31,389 bases of DNA, taken from NCBI GenBank assembly GCA_900642245.1, contig CAAAJI010000160.1, forward strand, positions 13,015 through 44,403. Reading direction: 5' to 3'. Positions 9,371 to 19,237 of the stretch are shown one piece after another. Within the stretch, counting starts at the first letter, position 1; every line of letters starts with the position of its first letter. The position numbers and the translations under genes were made by a program. The notes under the pieces were generated by a model that made no database searches, was not told the DNA's origin, and worked only from the letters and a program-made list of their open reading frames with translations. The stretch is from Fragilaria radians (taxonomy: Eukaryota > Bacillariophyta > Fragilariophyceae > Fragilariales > Fragilariaceae).

Positions 9371-11151
9371 TTATAGATTGGTACTAGATAATCCTTCAAT
9401 AGTACCACTTTCTTCTCCCGGTAATGGTGCTTCATAAGTCTTGTCCGTAACCTTTCCATCTTCTGGAATGGAACCATGAACTTGAAGCAAGGCAGCATCC
9501 CATCGTATCATTGATAAGAAGGCAATACCCACCAAGAAGAAGCATTGTATGGACAAGAGACCATACTTTTGATGGACATTGGATTGTACCAAAATAGAAA
9601 ATATCAAGGGTGGTAACCAAACAAGGATTTGTGTACAATACACATTAAATCCTGACAATTCCGCTTCTTGTCCTAAAGGTAGGAGCATAGAAAAGCATAG
9701 ACGTTCGCAGGGATAGAACCAACCTAGACCAACACCAATCAAAAATCCCCATGCATAGGTAATGAAAACATTCAATCCTCGATTCAAGGTTAGGGCTCCA
9801 ACAGTCGATACGACTAGAAGAAATGTCATGGAGAGACTCCAGGATGACGGAGGGGATAATCGGATAGTTACCCAACTAGCCAACTTGGCACCTGGGATAG
9901 TACCAATTAGACTACATAAGAAGAAAATTCCCACCTGACTACCTGTCATGTACAATTGATCCTTTAAAAAGACGACTGACAATGTCGTAAAGGCATTGGC
10001 AGCTGCTTCGGAAAATACCACTGCCAAAAAGAAATATCGTAAGGATTGACCATAGGTCGTATAAATCTTTTTGGTTGTATGCCATACTTGTGTAAAGGAA
10101 TGGCATAGCAAATTATTATTCTTTCGTTTGCCTTCGGGTAGTGTATTTGCTGCTGGTGCAGGCTTTAATAACCTCCAGCCAAGAATAAATGCCAATCCAC
10201 TCCATGCAGTATCAAGCGCTTGTCCTAACATCCCCATTTGAACATCATTGAAACGAAAGAGTGACCCAATGGCAATGGCCACAACAAGATAGAGTGCCTG
10301 AGATGAAAATTGAGCAATCGTAAAGGTTGATTGGACTAGTAGTGTTGTTAGCATGGTTGTGGATAATAATGTGTGTCAGTGAAGAGGAAGGCATCAAATA
10401 GGGATTATTCCTTGTAGAGATAGTGATGATGGAATGTACGTACAATAGGTAAGTTTCGTTTGTCCGACAGATCGTGCCATTTCGGGTAGGTAGGCAAAGG
10501 TTGCTAGGACTTGTACTTGATATAAAAATCCTGCAATGGCTTGTAGGATTGCCATGGGAAACCATGTTGCCTGGACAGTCCCAATTTGAATCGCCTGTAT
10601 GGCAATCATGAAAAATGCGGATAGGATTCCCACCTCACGTCGATAGGGTGTATAGTCAATCATCGCACCGGATAGAGGCATGAAAAATGCCGAAAGTAAT
10701 CCAGATACGATAGCAATGTTGGCAATGAGGGATGCTGGTGACATGCCATAGACATTTTGATTACAACCATTATTATCCACTGAATTTCCCTCATTGTCGT
10801 CGTTGTTGTTGTTTGTCGTCATGACATTCATTTGACATCCAGCATCGATAGATGCCAAATAAATAAAGGATGTGGAAAGAAAAATGTTGGACATGATGAC
10901 AGCACCTCGTCCGATACCCAACTAAAGAAGTCATATATATATGTATAGATTCATTCGTATTTGAGGTAAGTCGAAGAGAAAGGTATCAACATGAGTATTT
11001 GTACAGTGTACTCCTTCGCCCCACAACAAACAACAACAACAAACAACAACAACAACAACAACAAACGTACCAAACAAAATCCCTTGGCAGTTTCTTCTCC
11101 ATCAAAATCATACCAGGAACAAAACATGTTTCGACATTTTGTCATCATCAT
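9371..11151 (-). CDS. Major facilitator superfamily (MFS) transporter
   Basis: Spliced model of about 507 aa with exons 11071-11151, 10444-10921 and 9371-10335. Exon 1 (27 codons, MMMTKCRNMF…) ends at TTG|GTACGT. Exon 2 follows TTTAG and begins LGIGRGAVIMSNIFLSTSFI. Exon 3 follows CTACTAG, giving KLTYFQSTFTIAQFSSQALY across the junction and avoiding an in-frame TGA upstream of ATG 10354. There are about twelve hydrophobic segments, e.g. ASLIANIAIVSGLLSAFFMP, WGFLIGVGLGWFYPCERL and GLLSIQCFFLVGIAFLSM. Asn/Asp-rich loop residues at about 59-77 look external. The length fits an MFS protein. Family-level assignment is good, with some resemblance to the Atg22-like/efflux branch; substrate and membrane are unknown. 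Exon 1 is the least certain part. It lies between peptidase paralogues A and B on the same strand with no functional link apparent. Confidence 0.82.
11029..11066. repeat. (CAA)n microsatellite in MFS intron 1
   Basis: Near-perfect CAA/AACAAC repeats occupy the donor end of the first MFS intron; on the transcript strand this reads as TTG repeats. It gives rise to spurious plus-strand poly-Gln/Asn ORFs. Confidence 0.85.
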
Positions 11152-12195
11152 AGTTGTCGTCGTTTTCCTCTCTCCTATTCTACAAGAACGAATGTAATGA
11201 ATGAATGAATGTCACGAATAAGGATGATGATTAGGATAACAACAACACAGCTTTTGGAATGTACTATCGGAAACTTCCCCCCCCCCCCTCGATGCATTCT
11301 GCCATTCCATAGATACAACCATTTTCAATCTCCCCCTCCCCCCAGTCGGTACCGAATGTCACGAATGAATGCTTGTTCGTTACCGTTAATTATCAAACCG
11401 TTAACGGAAATGCTACTACAAAACAAACCATAGTGCTTTCTTCCAACTATCCGACCCAAGTTGAACAATAAACATCCACATATAAATATCCTCTTGGACC
11501 ATCTGTTACTATTTTTTGAATTTTTCTTGTTACGTTACATCCATTTCTTCCATTGGATATCACATATACTACTCGAGTTTTGTGGCATTCAAAATGACAG
11601 AGATGTACAAACAATATGTAAGAGAGTTCTGTACTATGGGAAAACAGTCATTTATATAATTCTTGTATTCACTTGACCAATGTGACAAAGAGGAGCCTAG
11701 TAAAATCCATATCATCCGTAAAAAGATCAGATTATATACAAGACTATTTCCCAGGCATTTTTTTTCATGTACATGGATAATAGTCTTGCGTTTATTTCTG
11801 TTTGCTGCAGAGTTGTTTATAAACTGACATGCAGTTGACATCAGGTTTATACGAATGATGTTAAAGCACTGACCTATATGTTGCTATGTTGGTTTCCTCC
11901 TCAGGAAAGTCAGTATCCTGGATTCATGTATATATTGGTGTTGTATAATAAAAATAAATGTTTTTTTTTCGAAACTTTTAATAGTTCAAAGATTGTGCTA
12001 TGAATGATGGCGAATCTTTAAGCTAAATAGTGTGCAGCTCGGGGTAAAGACTCAAAGGCTTTAACTTTCCATTTTCTTCTTACAGTACAATAACAGTAAT
12101 TTAAACCATAGACTAATCTATATCTTGGATTCATTGCGCAAGCCGGAACAGTTTTGATGATTGGTGCCTATCAAGTTCCTAGGCTAAAAAAGCTG
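11152..12195. other. Intergenic interval between MFS gene start and paralogue B
   Basis: No convincing gene. The part near 11152-11450 is upstream of the MFS gene and holds an AATG tandem run (about 11194-11211), two C-rich runs (about 11278-11288 and 11331-11342), and ACCGTTAAT (11382-11390) followed by a perfect 10-bp palindrome CCGTTAACGG (11398-11407). The remainder, up to the stop of paralogue B, shows nothing recognisable. Confidence 0.55.
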
Positions 12196-15100
12196 TTACA
12201 TGTAAGAAGATCTCTCGCACTCCCATCTGTTACGACTGCACCTCGAATCATTACAGCTGCCTCCAGCACAACAAAAGACTCCCCTTCTCCCATTGCAATC
12301 GCGTGGACAATTATTGCAATCCTCTCCGATTTCACATTTTGAGTTATTGTTGCAAGAAGATTTTGAAGTGGGACTTGATGTTGTAGGTTTGGATGTTGTA
12401 GGCATAGGCGATGGTAAGGGCGTTGGTCTTGCTGTAGTAGGGGAGGGCGTAATCACTAATGTCGGACCTGCAGTTGTTGGTGATGGAGTGGGAAACAGAG
12501 TAGGCAAGGCTGTCGATGGTGCAGGCGATGGTAATGGAGTTGGCCTTGCTGAAGAGGGCAATGGAGTGGGGGGTAATGTAGGAGATATTGTTNNNNNNNN
12601 NNNNNNNNNNNNNNNNNNNNNNNNNNNNNNNNNNNNNNNNNNNNNNNNNNNNNNNNNNNNNNNNNNNNNNNNNNNNNNNNNNNNNNNNNNNNNNNNNNNN
12701 NNNNNNNNNNNNNNNNNNNNNNNNNNNNNNNNNNNNNNNNNNNNNNNNNNNNNNNNNNNNNNNNNNNNNNNNNNNNNNNNNNNNNNNNNNNNNNNNNNNN
12801 NNNNNNNNNNNNNNNNNNNNNNNNNNNNNNNNNNNNNNNNNNNNNNNNNNNNNNNNNNNNNNNNNNNNNNNNNNNNNNNNNNNNNNNNNNNNNNNNNNNN
12901 NNNNNNNNNNNNNNNNNNNNNNNNNNNNNNNNNNNNNNNNNNNNNNNNNNNNNNNNNNNNNNNNNNNNNNNNNNNNNNNNNNNNNNNNNNNNNNNNNNNN
13001 NNNNNNNNNNNNNNNNNNNNNNNNNNNNNNNNNNNNNNNNNNNNNNNNNNNNNNNNNNNNNNNNNNNNNNNNNNNNNNNNNNNNNNNNNNNNNNNNNNNN
13101 NNNNNNNNNNNNNNNNNNNNNNNNNNNNNNNNNNNNNNNNNNNNNNNNNNNNNNNNNNNNNNNNNNNNNNNNNNNNNNNNNNNNNNNNNNNNNNNNNNNN
13201 NNNNNNNNNNNNNNNNNNNNNNNNNNNNNNNNNNNNNNNNNNNNNNNNNNNNNNNNNNNNNNNNNNNNNNNNNNNNNNNNNNNNNNNNNNNNNNNNNNNN
13301 NNNNNNNNNNNNNNNNNNNNNNNNNNNNNNNNNNNNNNNNNNNNNNNNNNNNNNNNNNNNNNNNNNNNNNNNNNNNNNNNNNNNNNNNNNNNNNNNNNNN
13401 NNNNNNNNNNNNNNNNNNNNNNATGTTGGGCTTGCTGTGGTCGGAAGAGGTGTGGGAGATGCTGTTGGTCTCGCTGTAGTCGGAAGTGGTGTGGGAGATG
13501 CTGTCGGTCTTGCTGTGGTCGGAAGCGGTGTTGGCAGTGGTGTAGGAGCTAGAGTCGGTGTAGATGACGGCAAGGAAGTTGGTGCAGCTCCACCAAATTG
13601 AATTGAGATGTTGGCACGCCCAGGAACTGTAGTTGTGACAAGTGAAATTACTGTGATAGTCAGTGTATTGGTACTTCCGCTGAAGTTGGGGATGGAGTAG
13701 ACGGAATTCGCGCTCATTTTGGACACCAAATTCGATTCCGCATAGCCTGTTCCGGTACTTCTGGTGGTTACCAAAACTTGATTTCCGCCTTCTACAGTGC
13801 CGCTGTTCATTCCAATCATACGGTTAAAGTGAATGTAAGTATCTGTAGTCGAGGTAATGATGCGAACGATCATTTTATCAGTCAATGATGCACTTGTTTT
13901 TTCTGCAATGCCAATCAAATTACCGTTCCAATTAAAGTTCCCGCCAATGGGAAGATCTACGTGATACTGGCTATACCAACCTAATTGGTATGTTTTTGGT
14001 CCGTTGAAGCACATAACAGGGCCTTCGTCGTTTCCATATGAGTATCCCTAAAGTATTTCACAATAAGGTTGAGCTAATGAATTCAGGAGTTGGATGACGA
14101 TCTCAATATTCTTACCATCATACATGACTGGTCACCATACGACTCTGTTCCCTCATTGGAATGACCAAGATTTAAATTGTGTCCTGGAAATAAAATGAGA
14201 ATGCATCACGTTTGAAAGAAGGAGAATAATCATGACAGTAACTTACCAACTTCATGAAGTTGAGCGGAAGGATACTGGCACCAAACATCATTGTAAACAG
14301 AAAGCCAGTAATTGATGTATGCATAAGCAATCCATCCTCCAGATGTACCAGGAGGAAGACAGAGCATGACGTAGTCAGCAATATTCGTGAGAGTTCCTAG
14401 ATCTGCTGTTGCTTGACTGACCATGGCGTCTCGAATTGTACCATCGCTTGCACCAGTCACAACGGTGGAGGGGAGGTTAACAGTGTAAACTCCATCCGTT
14501 CCGACAAGACTATTGGTAGTGACAGGTGTGAATTGAAGTTTCCCATCCGAGCATCGAGAGTATTGGCTTTTGAGATTGACCACGTCAACGGATGTTCCGA
14601 AAATATCATCTGAAAGAGTGGATTCAGATGCAGTTGTAGATTTATCTGATGCAACAGCTCGAATCACCAAGACTCTCTTGGTTCCCGTTTGCAATCTTCT
14701 TTGTAATTTTCTATTCTCTTCATCGTCATCTTCATTGTCATCTTCGTCTTCATCTTTATCATCTCCAAGCTTTATAGAAAAGAAGTGTGAATTAGCAATT
14801 CTTGATTTGTAGGAAAGAAAACGTTAAGAAAATAATACTCACCTCTAACTTTTCACCAGTTGGAATAATAAGCTCATCCGTTTCATCATCAATGTATGAG
14901 TTGGCAGCATAAAGTGTCGTCCTACCACTTTCTACCTTATTCTTCTTGGCCCAAGATGACTTGAGACCCTTAATTCGAATCATCTTGTAATTTGTCCCAT
15001 TAAGATCTTGTCCACGAAGTTCACATTCAAGTGGTTGTTCTACATCGCGACGATCTTCATAATCCTTTTCGGACACAACAACTACACAGGAATTGCTGAA

Positions 15101-15286
15101 ATCTCTCTTCTTTCGTCCAAGGGATCGACCCGATGCTTGGGCATTCTGAAGAAAAAGTCGATTACAACAGAATGAGACTATCCAACTTCTTCATGCAGAA
15201 TACAATATTGCTCAATTACAATCACTTACTGCTGCTGCATGAATGCCAAAGCATACGGCAAGGATGGAATACAGAACTAAATTCAT
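12196..15286 (-). CDS. Paralogue B: secreted gametolysin/M11-like zinc metallopeptidase (stalk interrupted by gap)
   Basis: Exons 15230-15286, 14843-15145, 14247-14769, 14116-14183 and 12196-14047, the last containing an 830-base gap of N. Signal peptide MNLVLYSILAVCFGIHA; N-terminal region 20-120 with ECELRG. Exon 3 opens with an acidic stretch (about residues 122-138) then basic RKLQRR, not found in A, C or D. The zinc motif HEVGHNLNLGH has H292, E293, H296 and H302, split by intron 3. The Met-turn SCMMG (about 314-318) and MCFNGPKTYQLGWYSQYH follow. The stalk has 39-bp repeats (ASPTPLPTTARPT) on one side of the gap and Pro/Thr/Ser sequence on the other, then the ten-Cys module CEIGEDCNNCPRDC. 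Frames either side of the gap disagree, so the gap length is wrong. Catalysis is expected; substrate unknown. Confidence 0.86.
12593..13422. other. Assembly gap (830 N) inside the paralogue B stalk
   Basis: Unknown bases replace most of the Pro/Thr-rich stalk. Both flanks are low-complexity tandem repeat, a usual cause of assembly failure. The codon phase before and after the gap differs by one base, so its true length should be 1 modulo 3 if the exon is continuous. Confidence 0.97.
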
Positions 15287-15370
15287 TCTCTCTCGTCCAA
15301 GAAACTGGAGTTACAATTAATATGAGGGATGTAGAGTACCGTCGAAAATGATGACTTTTCCGAATTTATT

Positions 15371-15382
15371 ATGACCAATGAA
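15371..15382 (-). promoter_or_regulatory. Promoter motif shared by paralogues B and C (B copy)
   Basis: In gene orientation this is TTCATTGGTCAT, containing an inverted CCAAT box (ATTGG). An identical 12-mer is found at 19333-19344, at nearly the same distance from the start of paralogue C. A promoter role is inference from conserved sequence and position. Confidence 0.4.
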
Positions 15383-15644
15383 TTTGGTATGACCAACTTC
15401 AAATATTTTGGATGGTCATTTTCCTTTCCACGTAAGTGTAGTCGGATTCCAAGGACAAGAGGAAAAAGCCACTGCACCTTGACGACTTATTACTTGTCCC
15501 ATGCGGTACTGTCTTTCTAAGTACAAAAAAGATTTAACAATTACATCTAAAGCATAGCTGCCATAGTAGATATCCTTCGAATGCTTCGTTTTATTTAATT
15601 AGATGAGTCGTGAATTCGTCATTTCCATTCCATTTCCTTGACAA

Positions 15645-15773
15645 GAGAGTTTATCCACCATTATCGGAGTAACAAATCATGGGAACAGGTCAAACAATCA
15701 TTTGTATTTCCTAGACGAGAGTTTATCCACTCTATCGGAGTAACAAAACTTGGTAACGGGTCAAAAAATCCAT
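15645..15773. repeat. Imperfect direct repeat with 72-bp period
   Basis: GAGAGTTTATCCAC…TATCGGAGTAACAAA followed by a GGTCAAA…ATC element occurs at 15645-15701 and again at 15717-15773. The two copies differ by scattered substitutions. The period is a multiple of three, but there is no other sign of coding. Confidence 0.75.
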
Positions 15774-16414
15774 CCCTTCCTTATGCTCGGGTTCAAAATG
15801 AGATCAAGGTGGTCTTGGTCCTGTACAGGATTGTAAAAATTCCATTAACAAGAACAAATGAAAAAAAGATGAATGTCAAACAATTCAACCATAGAAATAA
15901 ACCAATAATTGATGCTTACCTAAGAAAACAAACCCAAATGGAACTAGGATTTATGGAGGTCTAATAGGACTCTCTGGAACACGGAGCATTTTGATGCTGA
16001 CACATAATAGATCTTGGCACCATGCTGACTCAATAATAATGCATTACCAAAATCATGCAGCATACGTTTACTCTTACTGCTTACCAATTCTGTAAATTAT
16101 GTCGAGGACCATCAAACTGTGAAAGATTTTTAACCTAAAGAAAAAGAAAGAAAATCTCAATGGTACAACAATTCCCCTAGATCCCAAAAAAACAAATTGG
16201 GAAGTAGAATAATTCAATTCAATGTAGTGAATTACTGAATCAAATAGACATCTATTTCAGACATGTTAAAATGGAGTTGACATTACAGTCATGACTGGAC
16301 TACAACATTTAATGATCATTGTTTAGGGCTTGACTATAATTTCACTTCAAACTTTATTTCCTCGCTGAAGAATTATTGATGTGTCACATGTATTTGATGA
16401 TATTTGTTTTAAAC

Positions 16415-19237
16415 TCAGCAATTCCATCCATTGCCATTACATCGTCTGTCGTTACACACTCCACCCTTACAACAGAAACCTCTTCCTCTACCATTGCAAT
16501 CGTATGGACATGAATTGCAATCCTCTCCAATCTCACATCTGGAGTTGAAATTGCATTTAGGGGTGGGTCGGCGAGTTGGTTTTGGCGTAGGAAATGGTGT
16601 TGGGCTTGCGGTTCGAGCTTTGCTGGGAGGAGGCGTTTTTGTTGTCGGAGATGGAGTGGGAGGAGTTGTTGTTGGATTTGGTGTAGGGGATGGTGAAGGC
16701 AATGCTGTTGTTGGTGCTACGGTAGGATTTTGAGTGGGATTCGCATTTGTGGGTAAGGGTGAAGGTGACTGCGTTGGGCTTGGCGTTGTAGGTGTTGATG
16801 TTGGCAAAGAAGTCGGCAATGCTGTAGGTGGGTCAGGTGATGGATCTGGAGTAGGACCTGCACTGGTCGGCTGCGTCGTAGGAATATCACTAGGCTTTTC
16901 AGTGGTTGGTAAAGGTGTTGATAATTGCGTTGGGCTTGGTGTAGGCATTGATGTAACTGGTGGAAGCGTGGGAAATAATGTAGGAATATCCGAAATCGGT
17001 GAAGGAGTAATTAAATCCGTCGGTAATGGTGTAAGCGGTGTTACCGTGGGGGGAATAGTGGGTGTTACCGTGGGGGGAATAGTGGGTGTTACCGTGGGTG
17101 TTACAGTGAGTGCTACCGTGGGCATTACCGTGGGTGTCACAGTGGGTGCCACAGTGGGCGTTACAGTGGGTGTTACAGTGGTTGGTGCCTTGGTAGGTTG
17201 CAACGAAGGCAAAGGAGTTGTTGGATCCGGTGAAGGCGGTTGTGTGGGATTATCAGTGGTAGGAGGGAAAGTTGGCTCAGGGGTCGGTGATGAAGTAGGA
17301 CTGGTCGTGGTGGGAAACGAGGTTGGGGGGAGCGTTGTAGGCTCAGGAGATGGTAATGAGGTAGGACTCTTCGTGGTAGGAAACAGGGTTGGAGGATAAG
17401 TCGTCGGCGCAGGAGTTGGCAATGGCGTAGGCCTCTCAGTGGTAGGTAAAGGCGTTGGCGTCAAAGTGGGCGTCAAAGTAGGCACCGGAGTGGGAGGCAA
17501 TGAATCCCCAAATTGAACGGTAATGCTGGCACGTCCCGGGATTGTGTTCGTCACGATAGAGTTAACCGTGATAATCAATGGACTGGCGCTTCCATTGAAA
17601 TTAGGAATTGAGTACACGGAATTCGAGCTCATTTTGGATTGTAAATTTGATTCAGCGTAACCTGTTCCGGTACTTCTCGTAGTCACCAAGACTTGATTGC
17701 CTCCCTCTTGAGTCCCAATGTTCATTCCAATCATACGATTGAAGTGAATGTAGGTATCTGTAGTTGCGGTTATGATTCGAATAATCATCTTGTCAGTTAA
17801 TGAAGCGGAAGACTTTTCAGCAAATCCAATTAAGTTTCCATTCCAATTGAAGCTCCCACTGACTGGAATGTCGACATGAAACTCACTATACCATCCAAGT
17901 TGATGTGTTTTAGGTCCGTTAAAACACATCACGGGAGTTTCATCAGATTCATATGAATACCCCTAAAAGTGTATGGACTGTGAGCGAAGGATGTTGGTGT
18001 GAAACAAAGGGATCAAAATCTACCATATACTCTTACCATCATACAAGACTGGTCGCCATAGGCCACTGTTCCCTCATTGGAATGGGCTAAGTTTATGTTA
18101 TGGCCTAAGGAGATTGATTATGATAAGTTACATGGTGGGGTGGGTATGGTGTACTCATGGTATTTCTTACCTATTTCGTGAAGTTGAGCCGATGGATATC
18201 GGCACCATTCATCGTTGTAAACGGAAAGCCAATAATTGATGTATGCATAGGCAATCCAACCTCCAGATGTACCAGGAGGAAGACAGAGCATGACGTAATC
18301 AGCAATATTCGTGAGAGTTCCTAGATCTGCTGTTGCTTGATTGACCATGGCCTCTCGAATTGTACCATCGCTTGCACCAGTCACAACGGTGGAAGGGAGG
18401 TTAACGGTATAAACTCCATCCGTTCCGACAAGAGTATTGGTAGTGACAGGTGTGAATTGAAGTTTTCCATCCGAGCATCGAGAGTATTGGCTTTTGAGAT
18501 TGACCACGTCACCGGATGTTCCGAAAATATCATCTGAAAGAGTAGCTTCGGATGATGTTGTAGATTTATCAGAAGCGACAGCACGAATGACAAGAACTCT
18601 CTTAGTTCCTGTCAACAAGTTTCTATTCATCGTATCATAGGAATTATCACTTAAAGAACGCTCAGAATTAGGAGATTCTTCTTTCACTCCACCAAGCTGT
18701 AAGAATGGAATTGCAAAATGTTAGTACAACCCTACGGTATAGTTTTTGTTAAAGAAATTGTCGTATCGAATGGAACTTACTTCGACAGCTTGTCCAGTAT
18801 TGATAATGAGTTCATTTGTTTCATCATCAATCGTAGAATTCAGAGCAAACAGTGTCGTTGAACCACTTTTGATTTTGTTTTTCTTTGCCCAAGACGCTTT
18901 CAGACCCTTGATTTTAATCATACTGAAATGTGTCCCATTAAGATCTTGACCACGAAGCTCACATTCAAGTGGTTGTTCTTCCTCACGACGATCCTCAAAG
19001 TCTTTTTCTGAAAAGACAACCACACAGGCATTCTTTGCACGGCGCTTTCTCTTGGAATTTGGCCGACCTTGGTCTGGTCCCTGTCCGTTCTGTGTGTAGT
19101 AATACAAGTAATTTGTCAATATCAGATATATAACAAGATAGGTCGATTCAATCATTGTGGTGTCGATGAAGTAAAACACTTACCGTTGCACGGATGATGA
19201 AGCAAAGAGCGAAGATGGAACAGAACAGCAATTTCAT
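16415..19237 (-). CDS. Paralogue C: secreted gametolysin/M11-like zinc metallopeptidase with long stalk
   Basis: Spliced model of 834 aa with exons 19184-19237, 18781-19089, 18171-18696, 18037-18104 and 16415-17962. Signal peptide MKLLFCSIFALCFIIRA, then a basic segment (KRKRRAK) at about 30-36 that could be a processing site. The N-terminal region carries ECELRGQDLNGTHF. Zinc motif HEIGHNINLAH: H294, E295, H298 and H304, split by intron 3. Met-turn SCMMG (about 316-320), then MCFNGPKTHQLGWYSEFH. The stalk (about residues 477-787) is almost entirely Pro, Thr, Ser, Leu and Val, with PTVTPTVTPTV-like runs, the composition of O-glycosylated mucin-like linkers. A ten-Cys module (CEIGEDCNSCPYDC) closes the protein, whose last residue is Cys. 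An active secreted or wall-associated peptidase is the best reading; the substrate is unknown. It is closer to B than to A in exons 2-5. Confidence 0.9.
17036..17183 (-). repeat. Short tandem repeats encoding a Pro-Thr-Val array in the paralogue C stalk
   Basis: Units of about 12 bp (GGTGTTACCGTG, GGTGTTACAGTG and variants), together with a longer unit TGGGGGGAATAGTGGGTGTTACCG repeated twice, encode a run of PTVTPTV and PTIPPTV. This is the most homogenised part of the stalk. The plus strand, which is the template, carries G runs at 17048-17053, 17060-17062, 17072-17077 and 17084-17086. Confidence 0.85.

Larger units (their letters stand above)
15287..16414. other. Interval between paralogues B and C
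   Basis: The B promoter side contains ATGACCAATGAA at 15371-15382, 85-96 bp upstream of the B start. A 57-bp direct repeat lies at 15645-15701 and 15717-15773. An ORF of 108 codons (15638-15964) spans that repeat but has no recognisable protein features. The rest, up to the stop of paralogue C, is AT-rich with nothing identifiable. Confidence 0.5.

Noticed and set aside
9432..9875. Two short minus-strand ORFs within the MFS gene
   Set aside because: They are shadow frames of exon 3, whose own frame shows consecutive membrane segments.
10991..11208. Plus-strand ORFs with poly-Gln/Asn
   Set aside because: They derive from the CAA microsatellite in an MFS intron.
12293..13552. Plus-strand ORFs across the assembly gap
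   Set aside because: Most of their length is N, and the sequenced parts are the antisense of the paralogue B stalk.
12344..14014. Minus-strand ORF running straight through the gap with an Ile/Ser/Asn-rich end
   Set aside because: The frame after the gap is wrong. The correct downstream frame, ending at 12196, gives the Pro/Thr stalk and the ten-Cys module seen in A and C.
17036..17183. Regular short repeats as a possible CRISPR array
   Set aside because: The units are adjacent with no unique spacers, lie in a coding stalk, and the genome is eukaryotic.
16734..17399. Long plus-strand ORF rich in Val and Gly opposite the paralogue C stalk
   Set aside because: It is the antisense shadow of the Pro/Thr/Ser repeat, where few stop codons can arise. 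The minus-strand frame is continuous with a peptidase domain and cysteine module.
4797..19237. Operon-like co-transcription of A, MFS, B and C because all are on the minus strand
   Set aside because: Intergenic distances are 1-2.5 kb, each peptidase gene has its own signal-peptide exon and upstream region, and the genes have introns typical of separate nuclear transcription units.
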